In this document: positions 20,394-30,438 of the stretch, in pieces | Numbering within the stretch: position 1 is the first letter of the stretch | Layout: each line of letters starts with the position of its first letter | From: Pectinophora gossypiella | Taxonomy: Eukaryota; Arthropoda; Insecta; Lepidoptera; Gelechiidae | DNA length: 64,000 bases | Assembly (NCBI RefSeq): GCF_024362695.1 | Contig: NC_065415.1 | Location: forward strand, 13,743,438 to 13,807,437 | Direction: 5' to 3' | Notes under the pieces: model-generated | What the model saw: only the letters and a program-made list of their open reading frames with translations | Database searches by the model: none | Told to the model about the DNA's origin: nothing | Position numbers and translations under genes: made by a program

Positions 20394-20919
20394 AAAGACA
20401 AATTAAACGTTTCACTAAAGTATAGACTATTCTAAAACTAGCTACCTCAATAGCTTCCCAGTCATGTAATGCACCCTTCTCACTCGGTACGAGAGCAGAA
20501 CAAATAGCTCCCATCCGGCCATCGCAGATGGAACCGTCTCGATGGGAAAGAATAATATTGGGGGAGAGTAATGATAGTAAGGAGACTCCGTTGCATCGGC
20601 GATACAACCAAATAGATACCAACCACCTATTACAAAACGAAAATTAAAAACCAGCGTATTGGCTTTCACCAATAGCCGTACGTCGTCTATCCACGTAGAT
20701 AGCATTAGCTGCGTCTATTGGTCGTAAGCCCTATATTATTCGCGTCGCACCCGGAGCGGTTGACGTGCAGAGCCTGCTGGTTTAACAATTTGTCCGCGCG
20801 AGGGCAGAAGTTCCCGTCTTCTAATCAGGTACAGTAGCAGGCCTTCTTTCGTGGCGCGGACTCCATTTTAAACTTTGAATTGCTTATAGTCTTCGTTTTA
20901 TAATAAGGCGGTTAACATA
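20394..20919. other. Unassigned stretch
   Basis: GC rises at 20680-20870 with several CpGs (TCGCGTCGCACCCGGAGCGG). No domain was found in any frame. Could be host single-copy or a decayed element. Confidence 0.25.
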
Positions 20920-20996
20920 ACATAAATAGCCCATATACGTCCCACTGCTGGGCACAGGCCTCCCCTCAATCAACTGGAGGGGATATGGAATTCATT
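20920..20996 (-). repeat. S2 SINE tail
   Basis: AACATAAATAGCCCATATAC then CTGCTGGGCACAGGCCTCCC. Truncated after GGAGGGGATATGGA. Confidence 0.78.
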
Positions 20997-21057
20997 CTGT
21001 CAACAAGCTGAGGTAAAGCGGCAAGCGAGGCGCTGGGTTCTGAATGGCGCACTCAAA

Positions 21058-21105
21058 ATCTTAACGTTACACGTTAAGATATATCTTAACGTTACACGTT
21101 AAGAT
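21058..21105. repeat. Tandem pair of perfect 23-bp palindromes
   Basis: Each copy (21058-21080 and 21083-21105) has arms ATCTTAACGT and ACGTTAAGAT around TAC. The copies are identical and separated by AT. Related ACACG-containing words follow at 21157-21175. Confidence 0.9.
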
Positions 21106-23139
21106 TTATACGTTGGCACACGTCAAGGCAAAAGGCAAGCCACGTTGGCAAGGTTTACACGTCTTACACGTTTTAAGGTCACAAAAATCATAAGGTCGCG
21201 TTTGGTCGAACATTGTCAGGCAGCATCTTATAACAGTTTTATTAATCAGATGTGTTGACAGAATCCGTCTTTTACTAGGCATCTAGAGGTTGCGTCGTCG
21301 ATGTTCCCTTGGGAGAAATGTAATGTACTTAATTAATACCATGGTGGGATTTTAGGTAGCTTCCGTGTGAGGGCGACTGCATTGTGACCGCAAATGGATG
21401 TTTAGGGAACAAATGTTTTGATGGAGCTGGCTAAAAATTTGGGCACGTGGCATGGTCGTAAATTAAAAACCTTAAGGGTAGGGTTCTTTTTAATAAAGTC
21501 TACAAATCGATTCGCTGCAAATGTGCGCCTCTAAGCTGACCAATAAACGTGATTTTTTTTTTTCAATGATTCAAGTCCGCAGTTACGAAATTCGAGACTG
21601 GATTTTCCAGAAGTCTTTTTTAGTTCCAAAACTCGTCCCAAACCATCGTTTAGCTCCAGGTAATCCCATCTCGAAATTAGATTTATCAAGGAAGGCAAGT
21701 TTAATATTAAAGTCTGCTATCGTCGCAAACAAAGACCACTCTACCCCTGACCATGAGTTGACTGCAAACATTCACCACCGCCATCTCTTCCATTAACTAA
21801 TTGTTAATTATATTTCCTCCCCTAAGATCAGGATTGTACAGACGTGAATTACGGTGCTAGCATTTTAACAGCGTTTAGTGCAGGCAAACGGTAGTAATGG
21901 GGGTGATTCTATGGCTGTTTTCGCAGGTAGGGTAACCAAATATACAATGTATATGTAGGTAGAGTAAATTATCTTAACGTAAAAAAGTAGATAATTGATC
22001 ACAAACTCGAAGGTCAAAACTAGAATTACGTTTTAATGAGTTGAGCCAACATTGATTACAAGTTTTGTAATTATAGATTTAAAGATTTAAAAAAGACTAG
22101 ACCAGAATTATGCAATATTTGGTTTTAGAAAATATTTTTTACTAGACAAAGATATTAGTTGTATAGTTCACTCAGTTCCTACTTATTTTATTACTAAATA
22201 CCTACCGTTATAATTTTTGAATGTCGCATCTAAAGTATTTTCACTCTATGGTCGCTCGTTCTTAGAACGATGACATCTTGATGAAGATTCCGAATTTATG
22301 TATCTTTTTACCCTAAAGGGACGACGGGGATTAAAGTAAAAATTTTGCACTTTTGAAGGCACTTTTCCGATTAATTTGTTCCGGAATTTCAAATACCTTG
22401 TGTTCTTTTGTGACTATAAAATTAAATTTCGAATTTCCTTATTTCGTTTTAAGTATTTCTTTTTGCAACAAAAACCAACTTTGGTTTGTCCGTACACCGA
22501 CATTCACCATCGTCGCTTCCAATTTGCAACATAATATCAAAAAAAAAAAAAATTTTATTTTAATGTAATGAATATTATTTTCGGAGACATAATAGTTTTA
22601 TACTACTTTTATTTGTCCAGAAAAAATGTGTGGTTATTGAAATGGGATTAGATTGGCTTTTGAAAAACGCGGACCCGATAAGTGACATCATTGTTCGGAC
22701 CTGACAATAATTTCAAGTTAAGTAAGCGAGGTCCGGAAATAAAGCGGAATAAAATCTTTAATAAAGCGGATATGTTTGTTTAAGCTTCCACTAAGTACGT
22801 ATCTCTGTGTAAGTAAGTATTTAGGTTTATATACTCGTAGATCGCAAATTGAGGCTTCACCGATACAAATCTCCAATATAAGTTTCTCGATTCGCCAGTT
22901 CTTCAATACTTTGCTTGTTAACTTTCCCAATATATCGGTGTTCAAAGGCTAGAAGGAAGCACCGGAATTCTTTAAAAAGTATCTGAAGTGTTACAGGTAT
23001 TGGTCGCTAGTTTGAAAGTTAGACAAAAAAATAAACAAAGCTTTTGGATTTGCGAAGGGGAAGACGGGATGAATGCGAGGTATTCGGGGTTCATAATACC
23101 TCAATCTTAACTAGATACCCGGTCCTGGATAGGGCTTGA
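21106..23139. other. Unassigned AT-rich stretch
   Basis: Two kilobases without a recognised repeat family or coding pattern. 21640-21790 has a 91-residue frame with no family and no splice context. Confidence 0.3.
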
Positions 23140-23545
23140 AAACCGTTAAGGTATACGGTTACACTATCGGTATAAAATTACGATACCGATTGAATAATAA
23201 CCACCTGGGAACTAATATTAAGCAGCCAAATTACTGTAATAGTATTTACAATCGTTTTTGATTTTGTTTTATGAACGTCTAGGTCTCAATAGCAAGGGTT
23301 TTTCTTGTAGCTACTTTTCCTCGGCTAAAAAGAAAAAAAAGTAAAAAGTTACAGTAGTTTTGTCGGACAAAAATATATTTCATCTAAAAATTTACGATTC
23401 AAACTTAATAAAAAATATTATTGAGTTTGTATTTGACAGGTAAAGGCTAAGTATTGCGATTATGGTACCGGTATTAAAGAACGCTACCGGTAAAAACGGT
23501 AACCGGGTTAAAATAACGGTAACGCTACCGGTACCTACTTCTATT
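23140..23545. repeat. Cluster of ACCGGTA/ACGGTAAC words
   Basis: Short words GATACCG, TACCGGTA, ACGGTAACC and ACGCTACCGGT recur at both ends of this interval, partly inverted. It may be the edges of a decayed DNA transposon, but no clear terminal repeat could be drawn. Confidence 0.3.
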
Positions 23546-24289
23546 TATCAGTAGATAAGTATTTCGCCAAAATCATTTTCGATACCAAATAAACGCGTGA
23601 CGTTAGTTACTGTTTTAGTGAAAACATTTATAATAAAACATCATATTGTGGTCACGCAAAGTTACTATTTAACAAGTTTATAATAAGACACAGTAAGTTT
23701 AGTTCTTATAAAAAAGGGAAAACGTCTGGCTTCGGATAACTTTCCGCGAATTTACAAAACCGCTTGCTCGTCCCTGCTAAAAATACCTCCATGAGTAAAC
23801 TACTAAATTCAACCCCATTCTATACGAGATCCTATGTAAGTGTAGGGCAAATACTCGAATCCAGTGTACCCTGCACCTTATTGTTCCCGCAAGCCGTATT
23901 GGGACGGGATTACGGCTACATATGGATAAAGGTCTTATTACACTACCCAATCCATCGGGTCCGACTCATCGGGTATCGGGTATTGTACTAGCTCATTACG
24001 TGGGCGTGGGCGTGGGCCACGACATCGCTGTACATTTTATTCTTACACCCGATTCATCGGGGCCGATGAATTAGGTTGTTTAATAAGTCCTTAGCGATAT
24101 TCCCAATACCGCGACGCGATTCGATATTGGGACAACTTACAATTGGGTCGTGTATGTACTAGGTTCAAAATAAATTATGAAATTCTGATAAATTATGTAG
24201 TACTAAATAAAGAAACATTTTCTTTTTCCTATTTAATAACTTATTTATGAATTTTAATCAAGAAAAACGTAATAATAAGTCCCACATTT
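23546..24289. other. Unassigned stretch
   Basis: Contains a short tandem GTGGGCGTGGGC near 24001 and no identifiable element. Confidence 0.25.
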
Positions 24290-24405
24290 TATCAAGTTTT
24301 TCTATGACGTCACAGTGTACTTTTTCATACAAGTTTCATAGTAATTTCGTGTTTTGACGCTTAGTAAAAAGTAACAAATTTGACTAAATGGAAACTAGCC
24401 AATTA
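24290..24405 (+). repeat. Repeat G, copy 3
   Basis: TATCAAGTTTTTCTATGACG through TAATTTCGTGTTTTGACG to GGAAACTAGCC. It shows the uninterrupted form of the target split at 13147. Confidence 0.65.
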
Positions 24406-24564
24406 ATTGTTCACTATGTTAAAAAGGACGCAGTCCTTCTATCGGTTTAAAGGACTTACTAAGACAAGCAGTTGAATATGTGTTTAAGCTTTGGGAAACC
24501 CAGCGTAGAAGCTATCTGTCAATATTTTTGGTTCTTTTTCTAGCTTTTTCTTTTTCTTTTTCCA

Positions 24565-24640
24565 CTGCTGAGCAAAGACCTCCCTCCATTTCTTCCAGGA
24601 TCCTATCTCCAGTGCTTCCTCCGACCATCTGTCAAATTAA
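24565..24640 (-). repeat. SINE-like tail fragment
   Basis: CCACTGCTGAGCAAAGACCT followed by CCCTCCATTTCTTCCAGG is a familiar reversed lepidopteran SINE end. Diverged. Confidence 0.4.
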
Positions 24641-24919
24641 GAACTTTTTTATATGTTTTGTGTGGAGCAATACTGATTGCGTTACCTTAATATCGCGATA
24701 TGCGATATCGAATCGCTCAGTGGGGAAGGTCCCTAAGGGTAAGAGCGCTCTGGAAATCTCTAGCTCGAATAGAAAACTTAAGTGGTATTGAAAAAGTTGG
24801 CATTTATTGTGCTGGGACCCTTTTTGTCGTCAGTAATTTGTTTATTTTATTATACAAACTCATTCATCGCCTTTCGCTTCTGAAATGCAGAAAGCGACAA
24901 ACATTATAACGACAGATTT

Positions 24920-25022
24920 TTTCTTGACGTGACTTATTGCAGATTTGCCGCAGATGGCATTAGCTACTTGGCCGGACAGATGGGAAGCGTTAAGGGCTCT
25001 CACCCGGTACAAAATTAAAGAG
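24920..25022 (-). repeat. S6 SINE, 3' end
   Basis: TTGACGTGACTTATTGCAGA through GGCTCTCACCCGGTAC. 5'-truncated. The following 25035-25080 is an M5 piece. Confidence 0.7.
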
Positions 25023-25034
25023 AACAGATATTAA

Positions 25035-25315
25035 CTCAGAATAATGAGCTGAATCATCCCTGTCAGTATTCGTTACCCCAAGTACGTATTGGTGTTAGTG
25101 ACACCATAACAAATACTGAGGGGGATAATTCAGACCATAACTCTGACATGATATCAAATGGAATTTCCTCTCCGAAATTTTTTAAATATTTTTTTAAGTT
25201 ATAGTTAGATACTTTTGCAACGGAAAATTCCACTTGATATGAACTTATAATCATGGTCTGATTCATCCCTCAGAATTTTCGTTACGATGTCACTAACACG
25301 CTATATTTTTAGTAT
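25035..25315. mobile_element. M5 palindromic MITE
   Basis: GGTGTTAGTGACACCATAAC near 25090 pairs with GTTACGATGTCACTAACAC near 25300. The arms extend about 85 bases through CAGACCAT and GTGGAATTTTCC-like blocks. An extra half-arm precedes it at 25035-25080. Confidence 0.7.
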
Positions 25316-25988
25316 TATGTACCTACAGTAAATTTAACATGACACGTAGGTAAATGTATATAAGATCAAATTCGTATTTATATCGAGATGGGCAGAGTTT
25401 TTAGCAGTAGCTATTTGAAATTTCATGCGAAAAAATCTGCACTTCCCAGACCCATTGTACACACTAAGCCATCTTAGCATAACTTCAATATTATCTTAAT
25501 ACTGGAATATTTCGCCGGCGTAGTACCTAAGCCAGAGGAGCTTCGAAGCGTGTTTATAGTTGGAGCGAGCATTACCATCAGGAGCTATAGCCACATTCAG
25601 GCTAAGTCCCGAGACAGCTGCCGGATACTGCCGTGTGTGGACACCTGGTTGTTTGGACTAAGGTGTAAGCTTGATGCCAAACTGCCCACTTTTGCTCAAA
25701 GTGATAAAAAATAAAGAAATCTGTTACTTTCAAAGAAGGGTCATCGACATAGATTGATAGTCACGATTTAATTTTGACTAAATTATCAGAGCTTCTTACT
25801 CTACTAGCCTTAACTCTATAAACCCAATAGGTTTTGTAAAAATATCAACAAGCCCTAACTTCACAAAAACTACATCATAATCAAAATATATGGTATATGT
25901 GGTGGTGGTGGTTATTATTTGGCAAGTATGGCCATTTCGCTAAGTTACATCAGTGTAAAGTAAATAAAGATATATTTGTAATTTTAGG
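25316..25988. other. Unassigned stretch
   Basis: 25510-25690 is GC-richer but has no open frame with a recognisable family. Confidence 0.25.
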
Positions 25989-25994
25989 GTGCCA

Positions 25995-26113
25995 CAGATT
26001 ACAATACAATACGATACGATACGATACGATGCGATGCGATGCGATGCGATGCGATACGATACGATGCGATGCGATGCGATGCGATGCGATGCGATGCGAT
26101 ACGATACGATACA
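25995..26113. repeat. Pentanucleotide satellite (GATRC)n
   Basis: About 23 units alternating blocks of ACGAT and GCGAT, bordered by ACAAT units. The pattern is open in several frames on both strands purely because of its period. Confidence 0.95.
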
Positions 26114-26165
26114 ATACAAATACACTTTATTGCACCGAAATAAAAAGAAAAAATTACAAAAAGTC
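26106..26165 (-). mobile_element. LINE or SINE tail, reversed
   Basis: ACAATACAAATACACTTTAT followed by TGCACC is a familiar reversed retroposon 3' end. The satellite probably grew from its tail. Confidence 0.5.
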
Positions 26166-26694
26166 AGATTACTACATCTTTCATACATCCTTCATTGGTA
26201 TTTATAGATTAAGTTGTTTATTTACTCAAGAGATAACTAAAAGCCTCAAAAAATGTGGGACGGAGCATGATGGAAACGATTATAATTATTTATCCAAAAA
26301 CTTGTTTATTTCAGTTTTTTAGATTTTACACGCTTCGACACAAAAACAACCGACCGACCGCCATTCACTTGTCATTCCACAACTCTCTCTTCCCTCTTTC
26401 ACAATCATCGCTTTCTCTTTCACACACCTTGCCTAAATATTTCTTAACCTCGCTGTAATCTCGTGGTTCAGACCAGCGCGTTTTAGTAAAACAATCGTAA
26501 ATATTGAATGGTCTCCTTGCGTTGAGCAGGCTTGAGTGCAACGGGATGCTGGAACGCGAAATATGTCGCTGACCGATACTCAAGTTCATAACGTATATGT
26601 ACTTACTTGGAGTTTTGACTTTCCTTAACTACTATGTATATTAGACTTACCTTTAACTGTAAGTGCGCTTAAAAATTCTCAATCGACGACGTCG
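26166..26694. other. Unassigned stretch
   Basis: Pyrimidine-rich 26380-26430. No gene or repeat recognised. Confidence 0.25.
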
Positions 26695-26699
26695 TTATA

Positions 26700-26815
26700 A
26701 TTGGGTATATAGGGTGTAAGTTCAGTGACACCGCACCGAATACCGAGGGGGATGATTCAGACCACGATTCAGAATTGATACCAAGTGGAATTTCCTCTCG
26801 GAAAATTCATAACAA
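26700..26815 (+). repeat. M5 MITE, one arm
   Basis: GTGACACCGCACCGAATACC then GAGGGGGATGATTCAGACCA and CAAGTGGAATTTCCTCTCGG. The second arm is absent. Confidence 0.6.
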
Positions 26816-26894
26816 GCAAACGATTTCGAAACGCTACAGTGACAATGACGAAAAAAAATATGGGATTGACATAAAGGAGACATATCAGTTTCAT

Positions 26895-27238
26895 TGTTTT
26901 AAGTTTACGCGGTTATTATCATAATTAAAACACATAATAACGGGTTCTTACCGCGTTTAAATGGGGATATGAGACTCCCGATATTTCGACACTGTTGCAA
27001 GTGCCATGATCACGGGATGACTGATGAGATTGGATTCCGATATCAAAAACATAAACAAGCGGCAAAGAAAGAGGGTAGACAGATATGACTGCCCGTAGAA
27101 AATTATGGATCTACCTACTCCACTCCAATCTCATCAGTCATCCCGTGATCATGGCACTTGCAACAGTGTCGAAATATCGGGAGTCTCATATCCCCATTTA
27201 AACGCGGTAAGAACCCGTTATTATGTGTTTTAATTATG
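26895..27238. mobile_element. M3 long-inverted-repeat MITE, copy 2
   Basis: Same arms as the copy at 4214 with a longer loop (27031-27118) that holds a segment absent from copy 1. TCAGTTTCAT at 26885-26894 and 27239-27248 is a 10-bp duplication. Confidence 0.88.
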
Positions 27239-27443
27239 TCAGTTTCATATAAAGTTAAGGATTAAAACTAGAAGCTCAAACGTCGGTGGCAGCACCGCTG
27301 GCCGCTTTATTACTTATAAAAAAGTTATCGCAAAACATTTTGTAAAGAGAACGCGCGTGCGTGTTTCCATTCTCACTACTCGTATCGTCGCGTCGTCACC
27401 AAAACTGTCTAAGCGTCGCCAGTTGTAATCCCAGGGGCTAAAC

Positions 27444-27531
27444 CGAGTGCAGAAAGCTGTATTGAACACAAAACCCTCTCCGAAACGTTCAGTCGTGTTT
27501 ACAGCTTGAATGGGCCGTTTCTACTTGAAAC
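27444..27531. repeat. 88-bp inverted repeat, left arm
   Basis: Reverse complement of 27682-27769 with only two mismatches in 88 bases. Starts CGAGTGCAGAAAGCTG and ends CTACTTGAAAC. Confidence 0.92.
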
Positions 27532-27547
27532 TGGGCCTGCACTCCGC

Positions 27548-27672
27548 TATGCATAAGACTATAAAGCCTGTCGTCACACTGACGAGGCGAAAGCGGTAAT
27601 AACGGGTATATGGCACACTCCACCACGCTGCACCATTGTGGGTTGGTGGAGATGTTATACAGCTTATTAGCT
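27548..27672 (-). repeat. S2 SINE, 3' half
   Basis: GGCACACTCCACCACGCTGC then GGGTTGGTGGAGATGTTATA match the S2 tail reversed. It lies in the loop between the two 88-bp arms, and the rest of the SINE resumes at 27778. Confidence 0.6.
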
Positions 27673-27681
27673 GTGTTATTA

Positions 27682-27769
27682 GTTTCAAGTAGAAACGGCC
27701 CATTAAAGCTGTAAACACGACTGAACGTTTCGGAGAGGGCTTTGTGTTCAATACAGCTTTCTGCACTCG
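27682..27769. repeat. 88-bp inverted repeat, right arm
   Basis: Interrupts the minus-strand S2 SINE, whose sequence is recognisable on both sides. Near identity with the left arm suggests a recent insertion or duplication. Confidence 0.92.
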
Positions 27770-27777
27770 ATTTCGAT

Positions 27778-27965
27778 TTGGCTATTGCCGGGACCCCACT
27801 TTCCGGCAACAGTTAACGTGCCTTCCGAAGCATGGATCCATCTTATTTTTTCGGACAATCTATTATCGAATCCTGCAGTGTTACTAAACAAAGGACATTC
27901 ACACGAAGTTATTCCGACAATATCTCCATCGGAAATCAAACCCAGACCTCCAGATCGTGAGCACG
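27778..27965 (-). repeat. S2 SINE, 5' half
   Basis: GTTAACGTGCCTTCCGAAGC (shared block), AACAAAGGACATTCACACGA and the B-box side ATCAAACCCAGACCTCCAGA. Continuation of 27548-27672. Confidence 0.65.
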
Positions 27966-28545
27966 TCAAAAAATCAATAAGGCTATGATGCCAGAGCTGT
28001 GATGCCAGAGAATGTTCCCAAAGTGGGAATGTACCTATTGTAAAAATATCTTTCATGGTTAAGACACTGCCATTTTTAATTGTTCTTTATTGCACTCTGA
28101 TCCCACCTGCCTAAAGGTTAGGTAATAAAGTTCTTTTTGCATAAATTTTGTGCCTTTTTAGTGCCGGGAACATTTCAAGGCACATCACTAAACATATCCG
28201 CTTCCGCTTCCGCTACCGCGTATCTCGTCACCAAGCTCCAAGACGAGGAATGGATCTTGTGACTCCATTCACAGTATAAAAGCGTGCCTCCGAGCTGTGC
28301 TGTGCCGAAGATTTAAGAGTTTGAGAGCGGCAAGCTTTTAATGGCGACAAAGGTATTGTAACGCTCAACTCATTTTCCAGCGTGTTGCTCTTAAGCTGAA
28401 AAATAGCGCCTTTTAATATCTAGTAGAGTAAAATACTAGGTTCAGTGAGGAAATTACCAGGGACAGTTTATACGCTGCTGCTTTAAGTTAATATAGAGTT
28501 ACAAAGGCGATGACAAAGTAACTAAGAAAAGTGAAAAGTAATTCT
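27966..28545. promoter_or_regulatory. Unassigned stretch with a TATA-like element
   Basis: AGTATAAAAG at about 28272-28281 is a good TATA box, followed about 30 bases later by GCTGTGCTG. TGGCGACAAAGG near 28342 vaguely resembles a retroelement primer-binding site, so this could be an LTR remnant. No transcript structure is visible. Confidence 0.22.
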
Positions 28546-28565
28546 AAGGACTTAATATCAAAGTT

Positions 28566-29597
28566 ATGAGTAATTCCATACTATTGTGCTCGAAACATAG
28601 GTTTACTCGACTGCTCTTTTCATACCAACATGTACTATCACTACATGCCGGTCCCCAACTGTTATTGGCTAATATCAGAGAATGCTGGTGGCCGCTCAGA
28701 GGGCGGGACCTTGCAAGAAAAACAGTACATTCTTGTGTTAGGTGTATACGCATGAAACCAAAGCCTTTACAAATTCAAATGGGTAACTTACCTTATGAAA
28801 GATTAGAATCGGGATACGCATTCCTTCGCTGTGGTGTAGATTATGCCGGTCCACTATACATGCTAAACCGCAAAGGCAGAGGCGCAAAACTACAAAAATG
28901 TTATATTTGCCTATTTGTATGTTTTGCTACGCGCGCCGTTCACTTGGAGTTAGTCACGGAGCTTACTACCGCGGCATACTTACTAGCACTTAAACGTTTC
29001 CTCTCACGACGTGGTAAACCCGCTGAAATATACTCAGATAATGGGAAGAACTTTGTAGGGGCTCTGAAAGAATTTTCTAGTTTTTTAAATGATAACGAAC
29101 GAGATATTCTTAACCTTACCGCTAATGATTTAATTAAATTCACATTTATTCCGCCTTATTCTCCTCATTTTGGTGGTTTGTGGGAGGCGGGAGTCAAGTC
29201 TTGCAAGTTTCATCTTCTCCGCGTCATAGGCAATGCTAATCTAACTTACGAGGAGTTGAGTACGGTGTTGGCACAGATTGAAGCCGTCCTCAACTCCCGT
29301 CCCATGTCACCTATGTCCACAGATCCGAACGACTTACTCCCTTTAACCCCAGCTCATTTCCTGATTGGCCGGCCGCTTACTGCGCCGCCTGCTCGCAGAG
29401 ACCTCACCGCCACAGCTGCGCAGCGCCTCACTCGCTATGACCGCGTCGAGCAGATGCGTCAGCATTTTTGGAGCCGCTGGGCTAAGGAATACATAGCTGA
29501 ACTTCAGAAACGAACCAAATGGCAGAACCACAATGAAACCATAGAAAACAACATGCTGGTACTAATAAAGGAAGACAACCTGCCTCCTCTCAACTAG
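28566..29597 (+). pseudogene. pol: BEL/Pao retrotransposon integrase and C-terminal domain
   Basis: This 343-codon frame is the 3' half of a BEL/Pao pol polyprotein. Residues 22-60 keep an integrase zinc motif (H22, H27, C57, C60). The catalytic triad is D92 (in VDYAGPL), D158 (in SDNGKNFVG) and E207 (in GGLWEAG). The C-terminal region from about 270 to 343 (RYDRVEQMRQHFWSRW) matches the domain that follows integrase in this family. The ATG at 28566 is not the native start: the protease, reverse transcriptase and RNase H regions are missing because the insertion is 5'-truncated at 28564. A TAG at 29595-29597 falls where the family usually has Trp. The same frame then stays open to a TAA at 29835-29837 just inside the LTR, so a single nonsense change has shortened it. 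The integrase core itself shows no frameshift. Confidence 0.9.
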
Positions 29598-29831
29598 CGG
29601 GTAGGACGAGTCATTCACACATTCACAGGGAAAGACGGCCTGTCACGTGTCGCAAACATTAAGACTTCTACGGGCATTATTCAACGGACATTCCCTAAAA
29701 TATGTCCTCTTCTCACACACAACGAAGACAGAGAACCTCGACCTAAACATGAAGACAGAGAACATATTTCCACCGCTAGGGACAGCAGCTTCTTGGAACC
29801 AGCAGTCCAGCAGCTTCCAAGGCCGGGGGCA

Positions 29832-30129
29832 TGTTAACAAGCGCACAAACGAAACGCATCCACATCGCGTGGCGCCACCTATCGACTTATTATGCGATGA
29901 CGGTCTTCCGGTTCCTGCAGCGGCCGCCACATTCGTCTCATACCTTTTTTTTTTGAAACACATATTATCACGACGTCGTCTAATACGCACATCGCTTATT
30001 TTACTGTAGACTTACCTACCTTTGTTCTAAAATAAATAAATTTGTTAACAACGTAATAAAGATATTCATTGAAGAGCGCCTGCACACACCCATAAGAAAA
30101 AAGGAGACGAGAGCCTGAAGTCCTCAACA
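29832..30129 (+). repeat. Probable BEL/Pao LTR
   Basis: Begins TGTTAACAAGCG right after a purine-rich tract and the polyprotein stop, holds AAATAAATAAA near 30032 as a polyadenylation signal, and may end CTCAACA (TG..CA termini). Sequence after 30129 (TTGGTCCGCGGCTTCGG) resembles what follows a 5' LTR in this superfamily. The 3' boundary is inferred, with no second LTR for comparison. Confidence 0.5.
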
Positions 30130-30159
30130 TTGGTCCGCGGCTTCGGTGATTCGGGCCGG

Positions 30160-30294
30160 TCTCTTGTGTTTTATTTTTATGATTGTTCGTCTTTCGAATC
30201 TGTTACTAATACTAGGTTAAGCCTTTTGTTACTAACTAAATATGGACTAGTTTCCGAAATAAATATTTTGAATTTGAATTTGAATTTGAATTCC
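30160..30294 (+). mobile_element. LINE 3' end with (TTTGAA)n tail
   Basis: CTAGGTTAAGCCTTTTGTTA, CCGAAATAAATATTTTGAA and four TTTGAA units. Familiar as a lepidopteran LINE 3' terminus. It ends exactly at the right target duplication. Confidence 0.75.
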
Positions 30295-30345
30295 AAGGAC
30301 TAAATATCAAAGCAGGTAATCTATAGTCTTCATTATTTTAGGACA

Positions 30346-30438
30346 CGGCTTCCGTAGTCCAGTGGTTGAGCATATACATGAGTCATGTCAGGTCCTTTGA
30401 CGGCTTAATAATAACCTTGATACAGGGGTTAATGAGGT
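30346..30438 (+). repeat. S1 SINE, internally deleted, left part
   Basis: CCGTAGTCCAGTGGTTGAGC then directly ATGAGTCATGTCAGG: the B box and centre are deleted. It continues at 30832 after an inserted element. Confidence 0.75.

Larger units (their letters stand above)
28546..30312 (+). mobile_element. BEL/Pao-LINE chimeric insertion with one target duplication
   Basis: AAGGACTTAATATCAAAG at 28546-28563 and AAGGACTAAATATCAAAG at 30295-30312 match at 17 of 18 positions. They enclose, in order, half of a BEL/Pao pol, an apparent LTR (29832-30129), a leader-like segment and a LINE 3' end with a (TTTGAA)n tail. A long duplication and simple-repeat tail are signs of LINE-type target-primed integration, not of LTR integrase, which makes about 5-bp duplications. 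Inference: a readthrough or chimeric RNA was copied by LINE machinery and truncated at its 5' end inside the integrase region. Confidence 0.75.

Noticed and set aside
25897..26322. 141-residue plus-strand frame and its minus-strand counterpart across the GATRC satellite
   Set aside because: The frames are open only because a pentanucleotide array without stops is read in several frames. The encoded repeats carry no domain.
29643..30009. Plus and minus frames of 115-120 residues over the BEL/Pao C-terminus and LTR
   Set aside because: They overlap the end of the polyprotein frame and the LTR in other phases and show no domain.
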